Part shown: piece by piece, positions 16,129 through 24,131 of the stretch
Position numbering within the stretch: position 1 is the first letter of the stretch
Layout of the letters: every line of letters starts with the position of its first letter
Source: CAXMST01 sp963790085
GTDB lineage: Bacteria; Actinomycetota; Thermoleophilia; Solirubrobacterales; 70-9
Assembly: GCA_963790085.1 (NCBI GenBank)
Contig: CAWBNH010000013.1
Location: forward strand, 310,001-374,000
DNA length: 64,000 nt
Reading direction: 5' to 3'
Program-made: the position numbers and the translations under genes
The notes under the pieces: generated by a model
What the model was told of the DNA's origin: nothing
What the model saw: the letters and a program-made list of their open reading frames with translations, nothing else
Databases searched by the model: none

Positions 16129-18033
16129 ATGGACCGTCTGCGCGCGCCGGTGATCCGCCACCGAGCGCTTCAGCTCGCAGCGGACGCTGCGCTGGCCGCC
16201 CTGGCCTTCTATCTGGCGTTCCAGCTGCGCTTCTTCGACACCCTGACCGGAATGCCGGAGCGCTACTCGGAGATGCTCTGGGGCTCGATCGTGTTCGTCG
16301 CGCTCGGCAAGGCGGTGCTGTTCTCCGCGGTCGGGCTGCACCAGAAGTGGTGGCGGTACTTCAACGTCGGGGACAGCTGGGCGATCGTCCGTGCGGCGGC
16401 CCTCGCCTCGGCGTTGATGCTCGCGGTCTTCACGCTCGCGCAGCCGTTCTCGATCAACATCCCGCGCTCGGTGCTGATCCTCGATTTCGCCTTCACGGTC
16501 GGCCTGCTCGTCGCGGGCCGCAGCATCGCCCGCTTCGTGCGCGAGGAGCTGCCCCAGAGGCGCCTGCGGTCGGGCGGCGTTCCCGACATCCTCGTCGTCG
16601 GCGCCGGCTCCGGCGGTCAGATGGTCGTTCGTGAGCTGCTGCTCAACCCGAGCCTCGGCAACCCCGTCGGCTTCGTCGACGACGACCCCGGCAAGCAGGG
16701 GACGCGCCCGGCCGCCGGGCTCAAGGTCGTCGGGACGACCGCCGAGATGGGCGGGATCCTCGACGAGATCGAGCCCGACGAGGTGATCATCGCGATCCCC
16801 TCGGCGCCCGGAACCCTGCGCGGCAAGGTCGTCTCCGCGTGCCGGAGCCGGGAAATCGCGGTCCGCACCCTGCCGACGGTATTCGAGCTGCTGCGGGGCG
16901 GCGTGCAACTCACCAGGCAGGTGCGCGAAGTGCAGGTCGAGGATGTGCTCGGCCGCGAGCCGGTCGTCGAGCAGCTCGACGCGGTCGGCGGCTATCTGCG
17001 CGACCGGATCGTGCTGATCACCGGCGCGGGAGGCTCGATCGGATCCGAGCTCGCCCGTCAGATCGCCCGCGTCCGGCCGAGGCTGTTGGTGCTCGTCGAT
17101 CATGCCGAGGACAACCTGTTCGAGGTCGACCGTGAGATGGTCAGCGAGTGGCACTTCAGCCGCGTCGAGTCGGTTCTCGCCGACTGCAAGGAGCCCGATC
17201 GCATGCTCGAGGTGATGCAGCGGTTCAAGCCCGAGGTCGTCTTCCATGCCGCCGCCTACAAGCACGTCCCGCTGATGGAAGGGAATCCGCTCGAGGCGAT
17301 CCGCAACAACGCGATCGCCACCCGGGTGACGGCGGAGACCGCGGCGGTGGCGGGCACTGAGCGCTTCGTCTTGATCTCGACCGACAAGGCGGTCGACCCG
17401 CGGACCGTGATGGGCGCCTCGAAGGCGATGGCCGAGTGGGTTGTCGCCTCGGCGGGCCAGCGCTATCCGGAGACCCGCTTCGTTGCGGTCCGCTTCGGCA
17501 ACGTGCTCGGCTCATCGGGCAGCGTGGTCCCGATCTTCCGGCGCCAGATCGAGCGGGGCGGGCCGGTGACGGTGACCCACCCGGAGATGACCCGATACTT
17601 CATGACGATCCCCGAGGCCGTGCAGCTGGTGATCCGCGCCGGGGATCTCGGCGACGCCCACGGCGACGTCTTCGTGCTGGAGATGGGAGAGCCGGTGCGG
17701 ATCGTCGATCTGGCGCGGAACATGATCAGGCTCGCGGGATACGAGCCGGACACCGACATCGCGATCGAGTTCACGGCGCCCCGGCCGGGGGAGCAGTTGC
17801 ACGAGCGGCTGCTCGCTGAGGGCGAGCACTCGGAGCCGACCGTCGCACCCCGGATCAACCGCGCCGTCAAGTCGGAACCGATCGACTCCGACGACGTCGA
17901 GGAGATGCTCTCCCGCCTGACGGCGCTGATCGGGTCCGGCGACGAAACGGATCTTGCCCAGCAGGTGATCGAGATAGTCAGCGGCCAACCCCCTGCCACG
18001 CTCGACCTCGACCGGGCGCCGGAGCGCCGCTGA
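16129..18033 (+). CDS. CapD/FlaA1-type nucleoside-diphosphate-sugar 4,6-dehydratase
   Basis: Membrane-anchored long-form SDR (634 aa; PglF/WbpM/CapD family) that makes UDP-4-keto-6-deoxy-HexNAc for surface glycans. There are four N-terminal TM helices (about 15-130), then a Rossmann-like domain (VVGAGSGGQMVVREL) and the catalytic SDR domain with GAGGSIGSELARQI (NAD site). The active-site segment is STDKAVDP...MGASKAMAE, in which Met replaces the usual Tyr of YxxxK, as in this subfamily. The ATG at 16129 follows a well-spaced promoter, and extending upstream would run into the divergent DedA gene. First gene of the polysaccharide locus. Confidence 0.92.
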   Translation: MDRLRAPVIRHRALQLAADAALAALAFYLAFQLRFFDTLTGMPERYSEMLWGSIVFVALGKAVLFSAVGLHQKWWRYFNVGDSWAIVRAAALASALMLAVFTLAQPFSINIPRSVLILDFAFTVGLLVAGRSIARFVREELPQRRLRSGGVPDILVVGAGSGGQMVVRELLLNPSLGNPVGFVDDDPGKQGTRPAAGLKVVGTTAEMGGILDEIEPDEVIIAIPSAPGTLRGKVVSACRSREIAVRTLPTVFELLRGGVQLTRQVREVQVEDVLGREPVVEQLDAVGGYLRDRIVLITGAGGSIGSELARQIARVRPRLLVLVDHAEDNLFEVDREMVSEWHFSRVESVLADCKEPDRMLEVMQRFKPEVVFHAAAYKHVPLMEGNPLEAIRNNAIATRVTAETAAVAGTERFVLISTDKAVDPRTVMGASKAMAEWVVASAGQRYPETRFVAVRFGNVLGSSGSVVPIFRRQIERGGPVTVTHPEMTRYFMTIPEAVQLVIRAGDLGDAHGDVFVLEMGEPVRIVDLARNMIRLAGYEPDTDIAIEFTAPRPGEQLHERLLAEGEHSEPTVAPRINRAVKSEPIDSDDVEEMLSRLTALIGSGDETDLAQQVIEIVSGQPPATLDLDRAPERR

Positions 18034-18062
18034 AGGGCCGCTCCCCGGCGCTGATCTGTCGC

Positions 18063-18075
18063 GGGGACGGTCCCC
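18063..18075. repeat. Perfect inverted repeat GGGGAC-G-GTCCCC
   Basis: A 13-bp palindrome between the CapD-like gene and the first LytR_C gene, followed by a TAAGAT hexamer (18084-18089) 12 bases before the next ATG. It could be an operator overlapping the -35 region or a weak terminator hairpin; there is no T-run. Confidence 0.4.
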
Positions 18076-18101
18076 GTTGGCACTAAGATCCGGCGCTGAT
18101 C

Positions 18102-18878
18102 ATGACTTCCTTCGAGGAGATTGGCGCGCTCCTCGGCTTCCTCGCGTTTGCGGGCTTGGCCGTGCTCGTGTTTCTGACCTTCCAACAGGCCCGGCATCTG
18201 CGGCGCCTGCGCGATTGGGCTGGGCGCGCCCCGGAGCGGGCCGCGGCGATCGCCGCGCGTCAGGATCCTGCCCTTGCCGAGGACGAGCCGAGCGAGGCGG
18301 AGATCGCCGCGGTCGATCGGGGCCCGAGCAGGCTGAGCCTGATGGCCGCCGGCCTTCGCGAGCGCTGGGCCGAGATCGACCGCCGCCTGCCGGTCGACCC
18401 CCGCCTGCTGTTCGGCGGCCTCGCCGCGATCGTGCTCGGCGTCGGCATCGCGACCAGTGGCTTCGGGCTGGTCGGCGAGGACGCCGGCCCGGCAACGTCG
18501 AGCAACCGGAAGGGCAGCTCGGGATCGAAGCAGGATCAGGGCGGCGGCGGGTCGAAGAAGTCCTCGACAACCGAGGTTGCCGTCCTCAACGGCACCGCGC
18601 CCCCGGGAGGTGCCGGCGTCCCGGGGATAGCGGATCGCTTCAGCCAGAACGTCAGGGACGCCGGGTTCGAGGTCGGCGCCGTCGACAACGCCGGCTCGTT
18701 CACGGTCAGCACCGTCATGTGGTCGGGGTCCGGTGAGGCCGACGCGGCGAAGCTGGCCGAGGCGCTCTCGCCGACCCTCGGCGAGCTGACCGTGATCGAG
18801 ATGACCCCGGAGATCGAGGCGCTCGCTGGTGGCGCCGATGTCGCGCTCGTCGTCGGGCAGGACGACGCGGCGATCTGA
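18102..18878 (+). CDS. Membrane protein with C-terminal LytR_C domain (1)
   Basis: A 258-aa protein with an N-terminal TM helix (about 6-27), a charged cytoplasmic segment (30-100), a second TM helix (about 104-123, LLFGGLAAIVLGVGIATSGF), a low-complexity Gly/Ser/Lys linker and an external LytR_C-like domain (about 155-258). That domain has the family opening VAVLNGTAPPGGA and LADRF-type helix IADRFSQNVRDAGFEVG. LytR_C domains are often found at the end of LytR-CpsA-Psr glycopolymer transferases, but no LCP catalytic domain is present here. It lies between the dehydratase and polymerase genes, and its stop overlaps the next gene's ATG. Function unknown; surface polymer attachment is an inference. 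Confidence 0.75.
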   Translation: MTSFEEIGALLGFLAFAGLAVLVFLTFQQARHLRRLRDWAGRAPERAAAIAARQDPALAEDEPSEAEIAAVDRGPSRLSLMAAGLRERWAEIDRRLPVDPRLLFGGLAAIVLGVGIATSGFGLVGEDAGPATSSNRKGSSGSKQDQGGGGSKKSSTTEVAVLNGTAPPGGAGVPGIADRFSQNVRDAGFEVGAVDNAGSFTVSTVMWSGSGEADAAKLAEALSPTLGELTVIEMTPEIEALAGGADVALVVGQDDAAI

Positions 18879-19651
18879 TGCCGGGCGCGATCCTGCTCGG
18901 CGCCGGCAGTGGCATCCCCACCGACCTTCTGGTCAAGGCGGGCGACGCGGCCGGCATCGTCGCGATCCTGGCGCTGCTGCTGGTCCTGCCGCTGTTCCTG
19001 ACCCACAGGCGCGAGGTGAACCGGCTGCTCGAGTGGCAGAGGTTGGAGCCGGGCCGTGGCGAGGGTGCGGACGAGGCCGCTGGGGACGCGGCCGCCGCGA
19101 CCGGGGCAGCCACGGCGACGACCGGCCGCCCGATGTCGCCGGCAGAGCGCGTGACCGCGGACCGGCCCGCGATCGAGCGGATCACGGCCGAGCGTGCCGC
19201 GATCGAGTCCCCGTCCTTCTGGCGGCGGTTGATCGCCCGCGGGCCCCGGCACCCGCTGGTGCTGGCGGGCCTGGCCCTGCTGCTCGCGGTGGGCGCGGTG
19301 CTCGTCGTCTCGCTGACCGGATCGATCGGCGACAACGAACCCGATACGTCGGGACGGTTCGACCGGACCGCGGTCAGCCTCGTCGTGCTGAACGGATCGT
19401 CAAAGACCGCTCTGGCCGACAAGGTCGCCGACTCGCTCAGCGCCGCGGGGTTCGAGGACGTGAGGACGGGTACGACAGCCCCCGAGAGGCAGACCGTGGT
19501 CTTCTACGACAAGGGGCAGAGACGGGCGGCAGAGGTGCTCCGCCGGGAGCTCGGCGTCAACGTCGTGCAGCGGATCGATCGGGCCAGGCAGGCGGCGGCG
19601 CCCGAGGCCGACGTCGTCGTCGTCGCCGGAGAGGACTACGCCAGGGCTTGA
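18878..19651 (+). CDS. Membrane protein with C-terminal LytR_C domain (2)
   Basis: A 257-aa protein with the same plan as its upstream neighbour: N-terminal TM helix (about 24-44), Ala/Glu-rich cytoplasmic linker, second TM helix (about 126-146, HPLVLAGLALLLAVGAVLVV) and an external LytR_C-like domain (about 165-257). That domain has VVLNGSSKTALADKVADSLSAAGFEDV and ends in VDVVVVAGEDYA-type residues. The pair probably arose by duplication but is now very divergent. Start TGATG overlaps the previous stop, and its own stop overlaps a TTG start, indicating translational coupling. Confidence 0.75.
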   Translation: MPGAILLGAGSGIPTDLLVKAGDAAGIVAILALLLVLPLFLTHRREVNRLLEWQRLEPGRGEGADEAAGDAAAATGAATATTGRPMSPAERVTADRPAIERITAERAAIESPSFWRRLIARGPRHPLVLAGLALLLAVGAVLVVSLTGSIGDNEPDTSGRFDRTAVSLVVLNGSSKTALADKVADSLSAAGFEDVRTGTTAPERQTVVFYDKGQRRAAEVLRRELGVNVVQRIDRARQAAAPEADVVVVAGEDYARA

Positions 19652-20076
19652 GTGGACCGCCCGAAACCGGCCTCGGCGGCGCCCGGTTGGGAACGGTCCT
19701 GCTGCTGGTCCTGCTGCTGCTCTCGCTCGCGGGCTTCACGGTCACGCGGGCGTTCCGGGTACGTGACGACATCGTCAACACGGTGGTGCTCAGCGAGCGG
19801 ATAGCTCCCGGCGAGAGCGCCGAGATCAGCTTCAACACGACGCTCGCCGACGGCCGCGCCGACGTGCTGATCACCGATACCGAGGATCGCCAGGTCCGGG
19901 CGTTGTTGCTCGGCGCCCCGCTCGCCGCCGGCCCGCACGATTTCAGCTGGGACGGCATCGGCGACGACGGTGCGCCGGTTCCCACGGGCGACTACGGGAT
20001 CCGCGTGATCCTCGGCGAGGAGGGTCGCGACATCAAGCCACCCGGTCGGATCGCGGTCGAGGGGCGGGGGGGCTGA
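19648..20076 (+). CDS. Membrane-anchored FlgD-Ig-like protein
   Basis: About 142 aa, starting at TTG 19648 (TTGA overlap with the previous stop); longer reading would be out of context. One N-terminal TM helix (about 13-34, LGTVLLLVLLLLSLAGFTVTRAF) is followed by an external all-beta domain with AEISFNTTLADGRADVLITD and the FlgD-Ig hallmark FSWDGIGDDGAPVPTGDYGIRV. Such domains occur in secreted and wall-associated proteins, not only in flagellar hook-capping proteins. No flagellar genes are present. It is coupled to the two LytR_C proteins and the Wzy-like gene (TGATG overlap). Confidence 0.7.
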   Translation: MSGPPETGLGGARLGTVLLLVLLLLSLAGFTVTRAFRVRDDIVNTVVLSERIAPGESAEISFNTTLADGRADVLITDTEDRQVRALLLGAPLAAGPHDFSWDGIGDDGAPVPTGDYGIRVILGEEGRDIKPPGRIAVEGRGG

Positions 20077-21602
20077 TGGACTCGTTGGCGCTCTGGGCCG
20101 GCACCGTCATCGCCGCGATCGCCGCCGCCGCTGCGCTGTGGATCCCGAACCGGCGCCGGGCGCTCGCTGCGCTGACCTTGGCGCTGCTGCTCGCGCCGAT
20201 CCTGATCGCCGCCGACAACTGGGACAGCGAGCGGTTCCTCGATCTCCGTGACAGCCCGGCGCTGCTGTCCGCGTCGCTCGCAGTCGCCGCGGCGATCATC
20301 GCGCTCGGCGTCGTCCTCCTGCTTCGCCGGCCGCGGCTCTTGCCGCTCGCGCTGATCGCCCTGCTTCCGTTCAGGATCCCGATCGACCTCGGCTCCTCGA
20401 CGGTCAATCTGCTGCTCCCGCTCTACGCGGTGCTCGCGGCCGGCTTGATCGCCGCCTGGCTGCGTCCCGAGCGGGTGCTGCCCGAGCCGTGGGCGCGGCG
20501 GCCGGGCCTGATCGGGGCGATCGGGCCGCTGCTCGGGGTCGCGATCGCGCTCTACGCTCTCCAGGGCGCCTACGCCGACGACCTCTCGACCGCGGTCGAG
20601 AACCTCTGCTTCTTCTTCCTCCCGTTCGCTGCGCTGTTCATCTTCGTCGCCGCGGCCCGGTGGGACCGCCGCCTGCTCCGGGCGACGGTGATCGTCCTCG
20701 CCGTCGAGGGCCTCGTCGTCTCCCTGGTCGGCTTCGGCCAGCTCGCCACGGGCGAGGTCTTCTGGAACCAGAAGCTGATCGACGGCAACGAGGCCCATCC
20801 CTACTTCCGGGTCAACTCCCTGTTCTTCGACCCCAACATCATGGGCCGCTACCTGGCGGTGACGATGATCGCGATGGCCGCGGTGGTCGCATGGGGAGCG
20901 CGCCGAGAGGTCCTCCGCGCCGGAGCCGTCTTCGTCGTCCTGCTCGCGGCGCTGGTCCTGACCTACTCGCAGACGAGCATGCTCGCGCTGCTCGTCGGGC
21001 TGCTGGCCCTGGGTCTCGCCCGCTGGGGCGCGACTCGCGCCGTCGTCGCCGCGGCCGCCACGCTCGCCGTCGTCGGCCTCGTCGTCGTCGGCCTCGGCGG
21101 CGGCGGACTGACGGCAGAGACCACGGGCCGCACGGGCCTGGTCAGCGGTGGGCTCGAGATCGCCGCTGACAGGCCGGTGAGCGGTTACGGATCGGGCACG
21201 TTCGCCGACCAGTTCGAGCGCCGCTTCGGGGGCGGCGACGGGATCGCCGTCGAGAGCCACACCGAGCCGGTGACCGTCGCCGCGGAGCAGGGCGTGATCG
21301 GCCTGGTCGTGTTCGTCGCGTTCCTGCTCGTCACCGGGGCTGGACTGTGGCTCGCGGCCGGGGTCGGGATCGCCCCGGCCCGCGACCCAATTGCGGCGTC
21401 GCTCCTCGCCGGCTACGCAGCGATGGTCGCCCACAGCCTCGGCTACGCGGCCCTGCTCACCGACCCGATCACCTGGATGCTGCTCGCGCTCGCGCTCGCC
21501 CTGCCGGGGCGGGTAGCGGTCCCCGACGCGGTTGCGAACCGGCCCCTCGCCGGTCGCTCCCCCGCGCGGCCGCAACCCCGCGCACCCGCCGCGGCCGGCT
21601 AG
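20076..21602 (+). CDS. O-antigen ligase/Wzy-like polysaccharide polymerase
   Basis: A 508-aa polytopic membrane protein with about 11-13 helices and a periplasm-facing loop typical of the Wzy/WaaL (O-antigen ligase) family. Visible features are VNSLFFDPNIMGRYLAVTM, TYSQTSMLALLVGLLALGLARW and GYGSGTFADQFERRFGGGDG, followed by SHTEPVTVAAEQGVIGL. The family polymerises or ligates lipid-linked repeat units; here polymerisation of an exported glycan is likely given the adjacent Wzx-like flippase. The ATG overlaps the FlgD-like stop. The C-terminal 25 residues are Pro/Ala/Arg-rich and probably cytoplasmic. Confidence 0.85.
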   Translation: MDSLALWAGTVIAAIAAAAALWIPNRRRALAALTLALLLAPILIAADNWDSERFLDLRDSPALLSASLAVAAAIIALGVVLLLRRPRLLPLALIALLPFRIPIDLGSSTVNLLLPLYAVLAAGLIAAWLRPERVLPEPWARRPGLIGAIGPLLGVAIALYALQGAYADDLSTAVENLCFFFLPFAALFIFVAAARWDRRLLRATVIVLAVEGLVVSLVGFGQLATGEVFWNQKLIDGNEAHPYFRVNSLFFDPNIMGRYLAVTMIAMAAVVAWGARREVLRAGAVFVVLLAALVLTYSQTSMLALLVGLLALGLARWGATRAVVAAAATLAVVGLVVVGLGGGGLTAETTGRTGLVSGGLEIAADRPVSGYGSGTFADQFERRFGGGDGIAVESHTEPVTVAAEQGVIGLVVFVAFLLVTGAGLWLAAGVGIAPARDPIAASLLAGYAAMVAHSLGYAALLTDPITWMLLALALALPGRVAVPDAVANRPLAGRSPARPQPRAPAAAG

Positions 21603-21611
21603 GAGCGCCAG

Positions 21612-23146
21612 ATGCTCGGCTACCTGCGCCGCCTCGCGACGACCGGGTTCGCCTACACGGCGGCCAGTGTCTTGTCGAAGGTCGCCGCGGTCCTGCTGCT
21701 GCCGGTCTACACGGCGCTGCTCGATCCCTCCGAGTACGGCAAGGCCGAGGTCCTGTTCGGAGCGGTCGTCGCCGCCAGCATCGTCGTCCGCTTCGGCGTG
21801 ATCGAGGCCCTGCTCCGCTTCTACTATCTGCCGGGCGAGCGTGGCGAGAGGGTCGTGTCGAGCGGCTTCGCTGCGATCTTCTGGGCGAGCACGGTCGGCG
21901 CATTGCTGCTGCTGCCCTTCGCCGAGCCGATCGCGGAGGCGCTGAAGAGCGACCCGGGCCTGGTCCGGATCGCGATCGGCGGACTCTGGGTGCTGACCCT
22001 CTACGAGTACCTGGTCACGCTCTTCCGCCTCGACGAGCGCGCCAAGGCCTACTTCGTCTTCTCCTTCGCCCACGTGCTCGCGGCGATTCCGCTGACCCTG
22101 CTGTTGATCGTCGGATTCGACGAGGGCGCTCAGGGCCTGCTGCTCGGTAGCTACGCGAGCGGCGTCCCGTTCGTGATCTGGCTGGCGGCCACCGAGCGCG
22201 GCCGGCTGTCGCTGACCCCTGATCGGGCGCTGCTGCGGAGGATGTTCCGGTTCGGCCTGCCGACGATGCCCGCCGAGCTCTCGCTCTACTCGCTCAGCTT
22301 CGTCGACCGGGTGATCATCGTCAGCCTGATCGGCAATGCGGAGGCGGGCCTCTACGCGCTCGCCTTCAAGTTCAGCCAGGCGATCCAGATCGTCGTCCGC
22401 GGCTTCCAGCTCGCCTGGCCGCCGCTCGCCTACTCGATCGCCGACGACGAGGAGGCGAAGCGCGTCTACTCGGTCGTCGTCACCGCGTTCACGGCGCTCT
22501 GCGCGGCGATCGTCGTCGCGATGTGGCTCGAGGCCCGGTGGATCGTCCGCCTGCTCGCCGACCCCGCGTTCTTCGATGCCTACAAGGCGATCGGGCTGCT
22601 GGCGCTCGGGGCGGCGCTCTACGGGCTCTACCTCGCGCTGCTGGTCGTGCTCGGCCGCACCGGCCGGACCGAGTTCAACTTCCCCGCCACGCTCGCCGCG
22701 CTGGTCGCCAACATCGGGCTCAACCTGTGGCTCGTGCCGGACAACGGCATCGTTGGCGCCGGCGTCGCCCTCGTGCTCTCCTACGCGCTGGCGCTGGTCC
22801 TGATGATGCTCTTCACCCAGCGCCTGTTCCCGGTCCCGTGGCAGTGGGGAAGGCTGACCGGCATCTTCGTCAGCGGTGCGCTCTTCGTCGCGGTCGGCGA
22901 GCAGCTTCCGACCGACGGTGCCGACGGCTTCCTCGGCCGTCTGCTCCTCGCCGCGCTCTACCCGGGCGTGCTGTGGCTCGTCGCTCTCAGCCCGGAGGAG
23001 CGCAAGGTCGCCCTGCGGCTCGCGCGCCCGACCGAGGTCCGGCGGCGCCTCGCCGAGCTCCGCGACCGCGCCGAGACCGGCGAGGCGGTTCAGCCTGGGG
23101 GGAGACGCTCGAGGTCGAGCTCCAGGACGAGGACCTGCGCAACTAG
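21612..23146 (+). CDS. Wzx-like polysaccharide flippase (probable frameshift near the 3' end)
   Basis: MATE/MVF-type membrane protein of about 510 aa with 12-14 helices that flips lipid-linked oligosaccharide. The N-terminus has the family pattern GFAYTAASVLSKVAAVLLLPVYT...LDPSEYGKAEVL, with FGLPTMPAELSLYSLSFVDRVII in the middle. As written, the frame continues to 23291 and overlaps the opposite glycosyltransferase by more than 100 bp, using rare AGA/AGG codons. One extra base in the G6 run at 23097-23102 gives instead an acidic end (ETLEVELQDEDLRN) and a TAG at 23144-23146. I therefore place the end at 23146 and treat the shift as a sequencing error or real frameshift. Confidence 0.82.
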
Positions 23147-23167
23147 CCGGCTGAACCCTTCGGTGCG

Positions 23168-23184
23168 CGATCGGCACCCGATCG
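23168..23184. terminator. Convergent-gene hairpin CGATCGG-CAC-CCGATCG
   Basis: Perfect 7-bp stem with a 3-nt loop lying exactly between the corrected Wzx stop (23146) and the opposite glycosyltransferase stop (23187-23189). No T-run. It is placed to act on both strands. Confidence 0.5.
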
Positions 23185-23186
23185 GT

Positions 23187-24131
23187 TCACTCGCCGGCGC
23201 GCGCGGCGGCGGCCTCGCGCAGGCCCTCGCCGTGTGGGTGCAGCGCCTGGCTCGCGTGCAGCAGGTAGTGGCGCGCGTCGTGCCCCGGTAGGACCACCGC
23301 CGCCGCGGCGCGTGGCAGATAGGAGAAGGCGGTCAGGGCCCGGACCGCGAACGCTGCTGCAGCGCCGTGGTGCTTGCGCATGTAGAGGTCTCGGTTGCGG
23401 TGGAACTCGACGATCCTGCGACGGCCGGACGAGCGGTCGCTCGAGAGCTGTTCGTGGTGGACGGCCTCGGCCGCCGGGACGTAGAGGGTGTGCCTGCCGG
23501 AGTCGCCGAGGCGCTTGCAGAGGTCGGTCTCGTCCGAGTAGACGAAGAAGTCCGGGTCGAGCCAGCCGACGGCCTCCACCGCGGCGCGGCGGACGAGCAG
23601 CGCTGCCGACTGCGCCCAGCCGACGCGGCGGGTTTCGGGGCCGCGGCTCTGGGTGATCAGCAACCGGTGCAGAAGGAGCGCCTGCGCCAGCGCGGTGCCG
23701 ACGCCCGGCAGGCGCCATGCGCAGGGTTGCGGCTCGCCGTCGGGGCTGAGCAGCTGTGCTCCGGCCGCGGCGGCGCCCGGATCGGCGTCGAGCGCGGCAA
23801 CCAGCGCCGCCGCCGCCCCGGGCAGCAGCTCGGAGTCCTCGTTGAGCAGCAGGCAGTACTCGCCGCGTGCCTCCTGCAGTAGCCGGGTGTCGTTTGCCGC
23901 CTTGCCCTCGGGCGTCTGCAGGTAGATCACCCGCATCGCCGCAGCGCCTGCCTCGAGCTCCTCGAGCGTCCCGGCGGAGCCATCCGTGGAGGCGTTGTCG
24001 AGCACGAGAACCTCGTGCTCGCCGGGGACCCCGACCTGGGCCCCGATCGCCTCCAGGCATGCACGCAGGTACTCGCGGCCGTTGGTGTTGACGACGCAGT
24101 AGGAGAGCTTCACGCCAGAATCGTCGCCCAT
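23187..24131 (-). CDS. Family 2 glycosyltransferase (rhamnosyltransferase-like)
   Basis: About 314 aa, GT-A fold. It begins KLSYCVVNTNGREYLRACL, then VLVLDNASTDGS, LLLNEDSEL (metal-binding DxD-like position), and GGLDPDF-type VGWLDPDFFVYSDETDLCKRL with the catalytic-base region and HHEQ. This resembles WbbL/rhamnosyltransferase-type enzymes that extend surface glycans from NDP-sugars. ATG 24131 shares the CATG palindrome with the divergent gene's ATG; GTG 24113 (VKLSYCVV) is the alternative. It is the only minus-strand gene within the locus. Confidence 0.85.
   Translation of the reverse strand: MGDDSGVKLSYCVVNTNGREYLRACLEAIGAQVGVPGEHEVLVLDNASTDGSAGTLEELEAGAAAMRVIYLQTPEGKAANDTRLLQEARGEYCLLLNEDSELLPGAAAALVAALDADPGAAAAGAQLLSPDGEPQPCAWRLPGVGTALAQALLLHRLLITQSRGPETRRVGWAQSAALLVRRAAVEAVGWLDPDFFVYSDETDLCKRLGDSGRHTLYVPAAEAVHHEQLSSDRSSGRRRIVEFHRNRDLYMRKHHGAAAAFAVRALTAFSYLPRAAAAVVLPGHDARHYLLHASQALHPHGEGLREAAAARAGE

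Noticed and set aside
19648..20076. Flagellar hook-capping protein FlgD
   Set aside because: Only the Ig-like fold is shared; there is an N-terminal membrane anchor, no FlgD N-terminal motif, and no flagellar genes nearby.
19992..23177. A 1061-codon open frame on the minus strand
   Set aside because: Its product is Arg/Asp/Gln/Glu/Gly low complexity with no domain, and it is antisense to the Wzy-like and Wzx-like genes, which have clear membrane-protein features. It arises from high GC and lack of stops.
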